Source of the DNA: Linnemannia elongata
Lineage: Eukaryota; Mortierellomycota; Mortierellomycetes; Mortierellales; Mortierellaceae
Length of the DNA stretch: 64,000 nucleotides
Direction of reading: 5' to 3'
NCBI GenBank assembly: GCA_036320915.1
Contig: JAXBDG010000020.1
Location: 930,001 to 994,000 of the forward strand
The notes beneath the pieces are model-generated. The model was not told where the DNA came from. It worked only from the letters and a program-made list of their open reading frames with translations, and ran no database searches. The position numbers were made by a program, and so were the translations under genes. Shown here in pieces: positions 42,619 through 54,082 of the stretch (within the stretch, counting starts at the first letter, position 1; each line of letters starts with the position of its first letter).

Positions 42619-42964
42619 GCATTGAGGAGAAGGAGGGGCTTGTTTTGTTTGCGGTGTTTTGTCTGCTTCTCTTTGCTTTTTTTTTTGTTTTCAATGTTTG
42701 GTTGAGGGAGAGAGAGGGTGCTGCATGTTGCATGCATATATTTTTTCACTTTCTTTGCTTGTCAATGCATGTGAGCCATAGCACACACACGCACACAACA
42801 TGCACCCATGCCAAAAAAAATTCAAGCAGGGCAAAAAGAAGATGAGCTTGCAGAAAAGCACGAAATGGGGGGAAATGGGTGAGCAGAACCGGACCCTCCA
42901 CTCCTTTCTTTCTCTGTCACGTTTTTTCCCCCTCTCATACCCCTCTAGCCACCCTTTCTTCTTT

Positions 42965-43140
42965 TGCCTCCCCCTCATTACCTTCGTTGTCAACACTCTC
43001 ATTCGAGATCATCGCTTTCGCTGATCACCATTGCTTTGCATTCACCACATTCAGAATCAGCACACCCTCAGCACACATACAGAACAAAAAGGCCTGGCCG
43101 AGGAAGCGTCCTTGCCTCCTTCACACAATCACGATCACAA
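42965..43140 (+). repeat. Dispersed repeat, copy 2
   Basis: Inverted relative to 29880-30075 (shared CATTCACCACATTC, GAATCAGCA and ACATACAGAACA). It lies between two F-box genes and has no open frame of its own that is convincing. Confidence 0.55.
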
Positions 43141-43287
43141 CCACAACGACATATCATAGCCACAAAAAAAAAACCCCCCACCTCTTTTCTTACACCTCAT
43201 TTTCTGCAACATTCTCCAATACGCTCATTTACTCAGCCACTCACCCGCTTCGCACCCTTTGATCTATCATGGACAAAGACGCGTCTG

Positions 43288-43410
43288 TGCAATGATGCTA
43301 GCCGCTGCAATCAGAACTGGGGATCTCCCTGTGAAGCAAGTGAAGCATTGTTGCGTCACATCTGTAAACTTGGAGAGCAGGCTTCTGGCGGACCGTGCTC
43401 TTGGCAATGT
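43288..43410 (+). other. Cysteine-rich exon-like fragment
   Basis: In one frame the sequence gives six cysteines in 41 residues (LCNDASRCNQNWGSPC ... ICKLGEQ ... GPCSWQC), the kind of pattern found in small secreted proteins. No signal peptide or start precedes it, and a poly-T tract follows at once. It may be a relic of a secreted-protein gene or chance. Confidence 0.25.
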
Positions 43411-43642
43411 TTTTTTTTTTTTTTATTTCTTCCTCATCTGAAATACATACGCGAGAATCAACTAAAGAAGACAAAAAATAAAAAGGTTCAGGGGCAGAGT
43501 GTCTACCGCCTTTTTCGCGTTTCCGGACGGCTTTTTCTCTCCAGCTCTCTTACTCATCATTTAGTATTTTCTTTCTTACCTTTTGCTCATCATCCTCGCA
43601 ATTCTCACCATCCTCACCTCCACCAACATCCTCACCTCCACC

Positions 43643-44818
43643 ATGTTAGAACCCGTCGATTCATCAACACGAATCACCAATGTCACTGCAAACAGCATTG
43701 TCAACTCTTTACCAGAACTCATCGAGCTCATCGGAAAAGAACTCTTACCCACCGACCTCGTCGCTTGTGTCCAAGTATGTCGCTTCTGGAACCAAACCCT
43801 CCTCCCACTCGTGTGGCATACAGTCAATCCAGAGAAACAAAGGGCCTGGCAGTCAGAGAAAGTCGAACAATGGACCCGGATCAGTTTTGTCAATAATTGT
43901 CATCTTACCCAGAACTTGACGGCCAATTGGGATGTTCTTCTCGAGACTGCTGCAGCACAGTGCAGAAATCTGACGTCGTTGACTGTTCACGGCGTAAGGC
44001 ATATCCTTCCCGAGCACTTCCATACCTCCTCGCCCTCCTCCAGCGCGGCAGACTCTACTTTTGCAAATAATCAACCACCGTCCCTGGAACTTCCATGGAT
44101 CAAACAATACAGACGCGATCGACGAGGTACCCCTCGGGAACGCCGGGACATGGAGTGGTTCTGGCAGCTTGTTCTTCAAAACCCAGGCCTTATCCGTCTC
44201 CACTTCCCAGAGACTAATCTCATCAATATTCTCCCCCAGCCATACATTCTTGAGACCGTGTCACGGATCAAGAACCTAAGAGAGCTCAATACGAGGTTGA
44301 TGGACGTGGATCTGTCGACTCTGTTGGACACTCTACCGCAATTGGAGCGACTGTCGTGTTCTCCTTTTCGGCGAAGCGTCACTCTATCGAAGAATTACTC
44401 GAACCTTCGACAATTGGAGTACCTCAGTCCGGTCCAAGTGTCGAGGTTCATTGAGGTCCTGAAGCACCTCCCCAGGCTGGAGAGTCTAATGCTCTCTAGA
44501 ATTATTGCGGAGGAAGATCTACCTACCTCGACATATGAGATCCTCTGCGAGACGGTGTCGACTGCAGTGGTGACGTTTCCGCAAGTGAGAGAGTTTGAGG
44601 TTCATAGGATGTCATCGCATGAGGAACGATATGTTGCGATGATGCTGGGGGTGTTTCCGGAGGTGAGGCGGTTGTATGTGCCGGGAATTCCTGTGGAGAT
44701 TAGGAAGGTGATGTGGGAGAAGTGCTATTGGTTGGAGGAGTTTAGGGACCGTAGTGATCGAATTCTGGACGAGTGGAAGGAGCGACGGGTCAAGGATGCT
44801 GCGGGTGTTCGATTGTAA
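43643..44818 (+). CDS. F-box/LRR protein, type 1 paralogue
   Basis: The 391-residue protein starts at MLEPVDSSTRITN, placed 20 codons inside the open frame because the upstream part is repetitive leader (ILTILTSTNILTST). The F-box is at ~20-70 (SLPELIELIGKELLPTDLVA, then VCRFWNQTLLPLVWHTV). The remainder matches the gene at 18720 closely (RRDMEWFWQLV, YILETVSRIKNLRELNTRLM, LKHLPRLESLMLSRI, ERRVKDAAG). The two are therefore duplicates about 25 kb apart and in the same orientation. An AATAAA follows at 44859. The function is inferred to be a substrate-recognition subunit of an SCF ubiquitin ligase. Confidence 0.82.
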   Translation: MLEPVDSSTRITNVTANSIVNSLPELIELIGKELLPTDLVACVQVCRFWNQTLLPLVWHTVNPEKQRAWQSEKVEQWTRISFVNNCHLTQNLTANWDVLLETAAAQCRNLTSLTVHGVRHILPEHFHTSSPSSSAADSTFANNQPPSLELPWIKQYRRDRRGTPRERRDMEWFWQLVLQNPGLIRLHFPETNLINILPQPYILETVSRIKNLRELNTRLMDVDLSTLLDTLPQLERLSCSPFRRSVTLSKNYSNLRQLEYLSPVQVSRFIEVLKHLPRLESLMLSRIIAEEDLPTSTYEILCETVSTAVVTFPQVREFEVHRMSSHEERYVAMMLGVFPEVRRLYVPGIPVEIRKVMWEKCYWLEEFRDRSDRILDEWKERRVKDAAGVRL

Positions 44819-44858
44819 TGGTGGTGACTGCAGTGTCTACTTTTGCCAGAAGAAGATG

Positions 44859-44864
44859 AATAAA
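44859..44864 (+). terminator. AATAAA polyadenylation signal
   Basis: 41 bp after the stop codon of the F-box gene at 43643. Confidence 0.5.
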
Positions 44865-45159
44865 CAATGGACAACGAATGGCTCTCTTGTATGTGTGGGG
44901 TCATGGCTGTGTCGACGTGCTACATGAAGCAAATAGAGTTTTATCTTGAATGGCATTTCAAACAGGTACTCGCAAGTATACAAGCAAAGAAAAAGGGCCA
45001 TCTTCTTACTTGTCCTCTTCATTGCCTTCGATCACCGCCAATGCCACCACCGCCTCCTTCACCAAGCATGTCGGAACCAGTAAAGGATGAACAAGTCCCC
45101 CTTTATTTTCTTATTTCACACGAGAAACACATGCTGACTATGCACTAAGACATCTAAAA

Positions 45160-45770
45160 AATGAGAGGCGCATTTTCCCTTCTTCTTCCCCCTCCCCCTT
45201 TGTTCATTTTCTTGCTCTGGTATCATGCGCTTCCTTAGTTCTTACTCTTCCCCTGTTCTTTCTCTTCCCACGTTCTTTAGTTTCTTTTTACACATTGCTC
45301 AACAGAAAGTCACCATCGCCATTTCAGCACTCAACCCATCAACAACAACACTCATTACCAATGCCACTGGCAAAGTCATTGCATTGCCAGAACTCATCGA
45401 GCACATCGTCCATTACATTCCCCCAACGGACCTCCTTACTTGCACACAAGTCTCTCGCCTCTAGTACCGCGTCCTCATCACTCTTTAATGGCACAGTATT
45501 GACACCCGCAATGCGCCATTATGGGTCAGGATCTTTAAGGACACTGTTGCAGAGACGGCACCAAGGTCTGAGGTCAACGATCGGGCGCGGACGATATTCG
45601 GGAAGAATGAACATCATATCCTGCACATGTCTCTCAATTGAGATATTCTCCTCAAGGTGGCCTCGGTAAATCGGGAGCACAGAAATTTGTGGTCAGCGGT
45701 TGTTGGAAATGCTGTGTACACCCTTTGGACACCTTTGATGACACCGCCATCTACTACCACAACAACCGCA
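45160..45770 (+). pseudogene. Truncated F-box gene with its leader
   Basis: A T/C-rich leader is followed by TGKVIALPELIEHIVHYIPP, then TDLLTCTQVSRL, a clear F-box start. It is cut by TAG at 45462-45464 and by further stops. Beyond them HSIDTR, ARTIFGKNEHHILHMSLN and similar words show the decayed remainder to ~45770. The leader and F-box start are repeated at 58460-58720. Confidence 0.65.
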
Positions 45771-46539
45771 ACCACAAAGCAACCATAACAGAAACAACGA
45801 CTCCAACTGGTCATCGCCATTGGCTCCTTGGAATTCTCTGTTTGACGTAAGCCATAAAAGAGATCCTTTTTTTTTCGTTTTGAATGTGCCTTTCCCCCTT
45901 TTCTGACAGCAATGTGGATATTGTGCGGGTTAAAATCGCTTACGGGGGGTTCCCTTTTCTTCTCCCCTTGTTCTCTCTCTCTCTCTCTTTTGAGCGTGTT
46001 CCTTTTCTTCCTTTGCGTCTTTTTTTTCTTCACTGTCAAATTTGATAAAGTAATTAATTAATCGTTTCATTATGAACATTAATGGGTGGCGAAGATTAAT
46101 TTGACTAGAGACAAAGAGACGCAAAGCATGTGTGAGACGCTATTCACTCGACTTTTGTTTATTTTAAGATCGTCAATGTGGAAGTAGAAACGATATGTGA
46201 GTTGGTATTTGCAGAAGAGAGACTCTCCTGAAAGCAGGCGGGCATTACATGCATGAAAAGACTAGGTTAGAACAGGCATGCTCAATCTGACTTGGGTTTG
46301 TTGGTGCTTGCCTTGAAAGCGCAACCAAAGAACCGTCGAAACGAAGGAGGGATGTTTATTGGCTGCAATTAAAGCTTTTCTGAAAACAAAGTGGTCGGGA
46401 TCGCCCCGAGGTGGCACATTGACATACTGCTGAACTTGGATATCATTTAGAAGTTTCTATAAAAAATTACAGGTAAAAGCATAACTACTCAGATAATCCA
46501 TGAAGTCCTCAAGCCCCGTATTGAATGGTTGTCAACTTG
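45771..46539. other. Intergenic, no gene seen
   Basis: CT dinucleotide run at 45974-45991. Otherwise no gene or repeat was recognised. Confidence 0.35.
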
Positions 46540-47380
46540 TTATAGAGCATTGAAATTACTTTGAGAGTGACAGCAGCTCCATGGTCGAACCAAGCAATGG
46601 GTGTCGTTTTTATCACGTGGTAGGTATCCGGTGCCAATTTCCACCCATAAATACAATCCTGCCTGGAAGTGGAGCTCGTACACAGCAATTTGGTATCCTA
46701 GGCGAACAGATGAACAGTACCAAGCCGTTACTACAGAGAATGATACAGCAAGAAAGAATAGCTTTATCCAATTCGCTGATCTCTTGCTTACCAAAGATCT
46801 GAATGCAGTAGATTGATGTCATTATACGTTGCCGGCGTAGGTGCATATCGATGGTGTCTTGCGAACGAGGTCATTGCCCATTTGTTCTCAATATAAAGCC
46901 GGTGCTATTGTTATACTTTGGTGCCTTTATCTCTGCAAATGTCACATCGAATAAATCCTTCGTAATGGTACTATCGGGCTTGTTGGCCTCTCTCAACCCC
47001 GTCATTCTAGAGACCTTGGTGAGGGGTGATTGGCCGATTAGAGATGGTACCTGGAATCGGATGAAAGAAAAAAAAAACAAAAAAACCATGATAACAGACG
47101 GTTGAGAGTGCCGTGCGAGTATTCGCGGCAGTGATTTTAAGTCGTTCTTTGACTTGTATCGCTCCATTTCCAGCATTTGATTCGATCAGAACCACCGCCG
47201 ACGGTGCTTTCTGAAGGTTTCGTACCCTGTTTTCAACGATTTTCGAAGGAAGGATTTGAACTGTATGGCGTCGATCAAGGCTTCATAGGTGACTTTCACA
47301 GCCTGCAAATTGGACATTCTGAACTTTTGAACTAACAAAGCGAATGAGACATGGCTATGTTTTACTGCTCTATGGTTCAT
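46540..47380 (-). pseudogene. Remnant of a PD-(D/E)XK-like protein gene
   Basis: On the minus strand, pieces in different frames read in a sensible order. They run from an N-terminal helical stretch (YEALIDAIQFKSFLRKSLKT) through KERLKITAANTRTAL, then DSTITKDLFDVTFAEIKAPK, to VYELHFQAGLYLWVEIGTGY followed by LPRDKND. The D...E-x-K arrangement in DVTFAEIK resembles a PD-(D/E)XK nuclease core, and the last block resembles a conserved segment of a family common in Mortierella. At least two frame changes and a stop (after RTNGQ) break it. One interruption (47042-47095, A-rich on plus) could be a decayed intron. Family assignment is by memory of motif pattern only. Confidence 0.45.
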
Positions 47381-47729
47381 GGTAGATACCTTCTAAGGAA
47401 GGTCGTTTCCGGGTCATTATTTGACTCTTTTTGCACGTCCCGGTCGCTCCCCTGTGTTGACTGGTACCTGAGTATAGCCGTCTCGGAGAAGGGAGGGGCA
47501 TCTTGTGCTGGCGTTCAGGCAAAAAAATGGAGAAGAAGAGGAATGGAAGATAATTAGCAGAGTTTAACCTTCTACTTACTATGTGGATTAAAGGAGGCAA
47601 GGAAGAAAGGATTACCTCTAGCACATGTATGGAGTAGCACGTATGACCCTGGCTGAGTCAATTGTCCCGATCAATTCCTCGATATCACTATTCCCAGACT
47701 TATATAATCTTCTTTGTGCATATCCAGGC

Positions 47730-48110
47730 GATCTACAAGCTGATGCCAAGGAGATCGCAGGCATATGCTTGGAACAGGATCAAGAACCTGCCTGATCCCT
47801 CCACCAGTCGTGAACCGTCAAATGGATCTCGCGTCGGACAACATGTTGACTAATAGCGACTGGTCTTGAAGGCGCTGTCCATTTCTCATTTAACATTTCT
47901 ACTCTGTGAAATGAGCACATTTTATTTCTCCGCGGGGACCACTAGTAATTTAATATGCAAAAATTAAAACTGGCAGGTGTGGGCCAACTGGCAAAGTTAA
48001 AGCAAGGAAATCAAAGATGGGTCCCTTCTTTTGTTTTTTTTCCTTCTTTCCTTCTATATTCCTTTGTCTTCACTAATTCTATTTCCTTACTCTCCTCGCA
48101 GTCGATACCA
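47730..48110 (+). repeat. ~380-bp dispersed repeat, copy 1
   Basis: AGCTGATGCCAAG, TTGGAACAGGATCAAGAA, CCACCAGTCGTGAACCGTCA, GGCGCTGTCCATTTCTC and TTTATTTCTCCGCGGGG occur in the same order at 57370-57745. The first part reads (A)DAK.IA.ICLEQDQE.A followed by a stop in both copies, which suggests the end of a shared ancestral gene. Confidence 0.7.
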
Positions 48111-49076
48111 CTCCCCTCCAACATCCATCCTTTTTCTCCATTGTAGTTCAGCTCTATTCATTGCATCGTTGATAAGGATGGAAAGAGACAAGGAGCGGCA
48201 AGGGGTCAATTCACTGCAACGTCACTTACCCCTCTTTGTATGTTGACAAACGGCGCAGACTTAAAATTTCACCACCGCGCAATATCTCATTAGCTCGGAA
48301 GTGGACCAAGGTGTGGCTTAGAAATGCAAGAAGAGCATGCATGGCTCACAGGAATAAGCAGAAATTAAAGATGTAGAGCGACAAAAGAGGAGGAAGGGAA
48401 GGATGGAAAGGCAGGGCCTTTCTCTCTTTTTCTTTTCTATTTTATAACCTGTCCACTCCCTCCCTCACCTTCACCCTGATCGCCTTCTCTACCACCAGTC
48501 TCATTCTGCATCGTCTCTCCCTTTCCTTCCATCGTCATTTGTTCATTGCGTCTCTGCATGCGGCATCGACACCTCGACACCTCCGTAGCATGCAAATAGA
48601 AAACGAAAGGCCTTCTCATTGTTCACAAACACGTAAAACTCGAACCACAAGAACAAACATCACATCACACCAACCACTCCTTAGTTCCTCCTCGGCGCTT
48701 ATTTTCTCCCCAGCACCAGTCAGCACAACCATTCACCTCACGCATACCCTTCGTCACTCTCTTAAACCTCCGGAGAAAGTGTAATTCTTACGTCGATACT
48801 TCTTTGCTAGCCTACTTCACTCCACGCTCGTTATTTGTCCATACACTTTAATCTTGAACAACGAACCTATTCACTTCTCCCTAAAGAAAAAAAACATAAC
48901 GGCATACCCATCCCCAAAACGTAAGCCATCCATGTTATTCTATCTCTCGTTCTAATGGCCAGATATGCGCTCGTGTTTACCTTGTGGAGATAACGCTTTT
49001 AAAATATACTGAAAACATGTTCTTTCTTTTCCATCCTTTCCTTGACTCCTGCTCAGACATCTCCCCATCTTCCCAT
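48111..49076. other. Intergenic, promoter side of the NACHT gene
   Basis: No gene was supported. A purine-rich then pyrimidine-rich boundary lies near 48380-48480, with a C/A-rich leader from 48620 on. Confidence 0.35.
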
Positions 49077-52000
49077 ATGTCTCGCTGCATCGACTTGCTA
49101 CATGATAGACACCTGCACGCAAAGTCAAAAGGTATGAAGAAACATAAAGCCTATCTCGCCTTTATTTTCTCACTACCATTATGTATTGATGGTTCTCAAT
49201 CTACTTTTGCTTGTTTTCCCTACTAGATCATCTCGCCAAGAACAAACATCCGCTCAAACAGATCGACCCTCTCCCTGGCAATAGTGAAAATGACACCCCC
49301 ATCCAACCCCTCCGAAAACGCGCCAAGCTTCTTAAGGCCCTTGGGTCCAAGTCTGTGAAAAAAATCAAAAACAAGGTCTCTCAGCAAACTGGGGTCGCCC
49401 CGCCAGAGAGTTTTCCGCTTCTCTTCTCCGTCCAGAAGAATCCCGATATCGAGGATGGCCTGCACGTGATGATGTTGCAGCGACTGCGGGAGGCACGGCT
49501 TCAAGTTTATATCCCGCCGATGGCTAAGGCCAACCTCCAAGCGTCGGATAAAGAGGTTTTCTCGCTCAAGGACAAGGTGGAGGAGTTTTTGACTAGTGAT
49601 CGCCAAGTCATGCTTCTACTAGGCGATTCGGGAGCCGGAAAGTCGACCTTCAACAAACACCTCGAGTTGGACCTCTTGAAAACCTACAAGCGCGGTAGAC
49701 CCATACCTTTGTTCATCAACCTTCCGGCCCTGGAGAGACCAGCCAAAAATCTGATTGCCGAGCAGCTCAGGGAATACAACTTTTCAGATGCGCAGATCCA
49801 GGAACTCAAACAACACCGTCAGTTTATTGTTATCTGCGACGGGTACGATGAGAGTCAGCTCGCTGTCAACCTCCACACCTCCAACAACTTCAACCGCCCT
49901 GGACAATGGAATGTCAAGTTGGTCATCAGTTGCAGGACCCAATATCTCGGTCCAGACTACCGCAATTGCTTCATGCCTCAAGGAGCCGACCATTATAACC
50001 GTCCAGGCCACGATATTTTCCAAGAGGCTGTCATCGCTCCTTTCTCTGTGGAACAGATCCAGGACTATGTCCGGAAGTATGTCCCTCTCGAGCCAAGGAC
50101 CTGGAGCACAGAGGACTACATGGGAAAGCTGCATGAAATTCCCAACCTCATGGGCTTAGTCAAAAACCCTTTTCTGCTTTCTCTTGCGTTGGAGGCATTG
50201 CCTGATGTCACCGAGGATCAGCAAGACATTTCGGCAATCAAGATCACTCGCACTAGACTCTACGACACATTTATTGCACGCTGGCTGGATGTCAATAAAA
50301 GACGTCTTCAACGCAATAGCCTCCCCAAGGAGGATCGAGTCGCACTGGACCAGCTTCTCGAGGCGGGCTTTGTGACGATGAGCATTAGCTATTCGACAAG
50401 ACTGGCTATGGCGATATTTGAGAAGCAGAACGGAAACCCAGTCGTCCAATATGTCCACTTGAACGAGAAGACGACATGGAAGGCCGCTTTCTTTACCTCA
50501 GATCCGGAGGTTCGGTTGGTCCGCGACTCCAGCCCGTTGACCCGGGCCGGCAGTCTGTATCGCTTCCTCCACCGATCCGTGCTCGAGTATTTCTACTCCC
50601 GCACTATTATCGGCCCCAGTAGCCCTGAATCTACTGAAGAATGCGCTCTTAAACCGATCTTCAACCCTTCTGACGCCCAATTACTCGACCCTAAGTGCCC
50701 TTTGTTCACAAACAATCTTCTATCCGAGCCTTCTGTCGTGCAGTTTCTGAGCGAACGAGTGCAGGAGAACTCAGGATTCAAGGATCAACTCCTCAAGGTT
50801 GTTGAGAGGTCCAAGGTCGATGCCTCCTTGGCGATCGCAGCTGCAAACGCCATCACAATCATGGTCAGAGCCGGCGTAACCTTCCATCGGCACGATTTCC
50901 GAGGTATTCGGGTTCCAGGCGCGGATCTTTCCGGCGGGCAGTTTGATTCGGCACTGTTCCAAGGAGCCGATCTCACGGATGTCAATCTCGGGGTGAGCTG
51001 GTTACGCCAGACTGATTTCAGCAATGCGCGGATGGAGGGCGTTCGGTTTGGGGAACTGCCATACTTAGAGGAGACCTTCAATGTCTGGACTTGTAGGTAT
51101 TCGCCTCAAGAGAATGTGCTCGCAGTCGGTCTGGAAGGTGGTGGCCTCGTTCTATATGATACATCGACCTGGAAGAAGATCCGCTCGCTTTTGGGACATA
51201 ATGGTGACCTGAGTTGTTTGGGGTTTTCACTCGATGGTCAGCGGTTGGTATCTGGAAGTAAGGACCTCACAGTACGAGTATGGAACTGTAGTAGTGGTGA
51301 TCTTCTTGCAACCATGAGCGGCCATGAGGAATATGTGACGACGGTGGCGTTTTCTCCTTGTGGCAAGTATGTTGCATCGGGCAGCGGGGATGGGGAGGTG
51401 CGATTGTGGGACTCGGTGATAGGTGTGGCATTGTTTGTGTTGGAAGATGATGCAGATTCCGTTAATACCGTCAAGTTCACTCCAGATGGACACCTACTCG
51501 CTTCGTGCAGTGATGACGGGATGATTCGATTCTGGGACTTGGAGACAGGTGCTCCAGGAGATGTCTGGGAGCTAGGTCATGACCTTGTTATGTGCCTTGA
51601 CATTTCACCCGATGGTCAGCAAGTCGTAACTGGACATATAAATGGCAATCTAAGGTTATGGAACACCATATCTAGATCAACAAGCCATGTCTTACGCGGC
51701 CATACGTGCTATGTCACGTATGTCTCGTTTTCCGCCGATGGCCAACGGATTGCTTCGTCAGGTTATGACTCCACAATCAGACTCTGGGATGCATCCACTT
51801 GCACCCTCATCTCTCTGTACAGCACCTCAGGCCCAGCCCTCGAAGTGACTTTTCCATCAAGCGGACTAAATCTCGCTGTGGCAGGTGGCACCAACAAGAT
51901 CCACATATGGGACGGGAGCTCCAATGGATCCAGCGTCAGTCAGCCTGGACATTCTTCCTTTGTTGCATCAGTCGCTTACCTACCCACTGGAGAGTCTATT

Positions 52001-53299
52001 CTCTCTGCCGGCCAGGACAAAATAGCGCGGCAGTGGGACGCTCGCACAGGTGCTCTAGAATTCACCCATGTCCTTCCAGGACTTTTAGGCGAGTCAATCT
52101 TCTTACACGAGCTTTCTCCGGACCTCAAGCACACGGCCTACTGCTTTGATGTGACGATTCAAGTGCAGGACTTTCGTAGCGGAGTCGTTGATCATATCCT
52201 GGAAGGCCATACCAAGAAGGTAAATAGTTTCACCCACTCGCCATGTGGTCGGTGGATCGCGTCTGCGGGTATGGACAGGAGCGTACGCTTATGGGACCTG
52301 CATAAAGGAGGACATGCTCATGTTTTATGGGACCTGCATAGTGATGGACAATATTATGCTCTGCCTGAAACGGACGCCAAGTTCGATGCCGTGTTTGATA
52401 TCGAGTTCGATGCCCTGCCTGATGCCGAATTCGACGCTGCGTCAGATGCCGCGCTTGATGCCGAGTATGAGGATGATAAGCCTGATTCCGAGTCTGAGAA
52501 TGAAGAGCCAAATGCGGAGTATGATGATGAAGAACCCTTTCCCCTCGCCTTAACATTTTCATCGACAGGGTTCCAGCTAGCGGTTGGTATTGACAACGGC
52601 ACGGTCAACATATACGACACCCAGTCAAAGAAAATCTTGACGACAACAGTTATCGAGCATCAAGGAGTCAGTGAGTTGGCCTACTCACCGAGCAATCTAG
52701 AGCTCGCTATCGGTGGCACTGACGGGGCTGTAGTCTTTTGGGATCCCAAGTCGGATGAGCTTGGCCATACCCTAAATTTCGGAACTGCCGCTGTCCGTAG
52801 TATCACCTATTCTCCATGGAATGATTGGTTGGCTTTTGGAGATGAGGAGATGAGGGTGTATCTTTGCGGGCGCCGCCAGTCGCAATCGGAGTCAAGTGAT
52901 ATGGAGGCTTTGTGGTGTGTTGTCTCTGTTGTTGAGGGGTTTTTGGGCTGGACTTGGGACATTGCCTGGAACCCTGTTATTCGCAATGAATTTGTCACTG
53001 GTTGCCATGATCGTTCTGTTCGTGTTTGGCGGATCTTAGAGGGTGACGATGGTGGAAATGGTTCAGTCTCTGTTGAGTTGGTCTGGGGATCTAACATTGG
53101 CATGCTTGGCGCGGTGGGTATGAGGCTTGATGGTGTGGTTGGTCTGGACGCTGGTAATCGGAGATTGCTGAAGCAACGCGGAGCTGTTGGAGATATCTTG
53201 GCGTTTGGGAGCGATAAAGGGGATGTAGGATCCGATGGCGCTTTGGATGTCGCAGGTGAAGTTAGACTGAAGGATCTAGAATCGGCACGCATTGGCTAA
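49077..53299 (+). CDS. NACHT-pentapeptide-WD40 protein, intact (two exons)
   Basis: Exon 1 (49077-49131) and exon 2 (49227-53299) join in frame (GTATGA donor, CTACTAG acceptor) to 1,375 residues. After a basic N-terminus comes a NACHT NTPase with Walker A GDSGAGKS at ~151-158 and Walker B FIVICDGYDES at ~218. A winged/helical region follows, then pentapeptide repeats at ~576-628 (ADLSGGQFDSALFQGADL). Fourteen WD40 repeats can be counted to the end, enough for two seven-bladed propellers. An acidic D/A/E/F-rich linker (~1060-1110) sits between repeats 10 and 11. The ~370-residue helical domain found in the broken paralogue at 27298 is missing here. Such STAND proteins switch on by oligomerising after ligand binding; the ligand and effector step are unknown. 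Confidence 0.85.
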
Positions 53300-53344
53300 T
53301 CGGCAAACATGCCCAGTAGATGATATTCAGAAAAGCCATGAGTC

Positions 53345-53495
53345 CTTGACATAGTTAGCAGCGTTTTCAGTAAATCTTGTGAAAATTAGCGCCGCTCAGT
53401 AAACCCTGTGCTAATCAACGCCGCTTAGTGGACCTTTTGCCAACCAGCGCCGCTCTTCGGATACACATTCCGTTACTTGGCGCCGCTTTTTGTAT
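53345..53495 (+). repeat. Short tandem repeats of the CGCCGCT type
   Basis: About five degenerate 30-35-bp units (AGCGCCGCTCAGTAAACCCT, ACGCCGCTTAGTGGACC, AGCGCCGCTCTTCGG, GGCGCCGCTTTTTG) lie just after the NACHT gene. Confidence 0.55.
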
Positions 53496-53772
53496 TGGCA
53501 GCAATCTCTGCAACGGGAAGGCTCTCAAGGACACACTGTCGCCTCCGCACCAGGATAAAAAAGGAATTTTATGTCCAGCAGCCGTTTGGCCTTTGTAAAT
53601 TTACAGGATCCGTCGACCCTTGTGTAACATTGTGGGTGAAAGGTCCGACTTGACAAGATCGTTTAGCAAAACAGCGTCTCCATTGACAGCCACACGACAT
53701 ACACGCATATATATATCATGCTTTCAGTATCCTATCCACATCCTCAACAGCTCCCTACCCTTCTTTACCAAC

Positions 53773-54082
53773 ATAAAGATCACTCTGCCTCTCTTCCTCT
53801 TGGCTTTGGCTACGTCGTGTAATGCGGCGTATACCAGATGCTACTCGCCTGCCTACGAGACTGTCATTTGCAGCGCATATATTTCCGATAACAACCCCCA
53901 ACCAGAATATGGTAAATCCCTGGATGTGGCCTGGACTGACTCGTTCCTTCTGCTCCGAGGATGGCCGATACTGCGAGACCTTCACTGTTAATGAAGGAAG
54001 CGTTCACATCGCAGTGACGAACAACGGCGCTTTTTGCTCATGTGACATTGCAATCGACAACAAGGAACACAAGTGCTGCTAA
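53773..54082 (+). pseudogene. Small secreted cysteine-rich protein locus, frame broken
   Basis: A signal peptide (KITLPLFLLALATSCNA) and the start of a mature protein (TRCYSPAYETVICSAYISDN) lie in one frame. The C-terminal half (EDGRYCETFTV, FCSCDIAIDNKEHKCC, stop) lies in another. The codon expected to be the start reads ATA, although a short exon ATG at 53718 joined across a 52-bp GT-AG intron could supply a start. No intron was found that fixes the later frame change near 53940-53960. It is a decayed gene or a sequence error. About eight cysteines are spread over the two parts. Confidence 0.5.

Noticed and set aside
46581..47105. Plus-strand frames (for example one with WSSYTAIWYPRRTDEQYQAV)
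   Set aside because: They are antisense to minus-strand pieces that read more like a known family (DVTFAEIK, EIGTGYLPRD).
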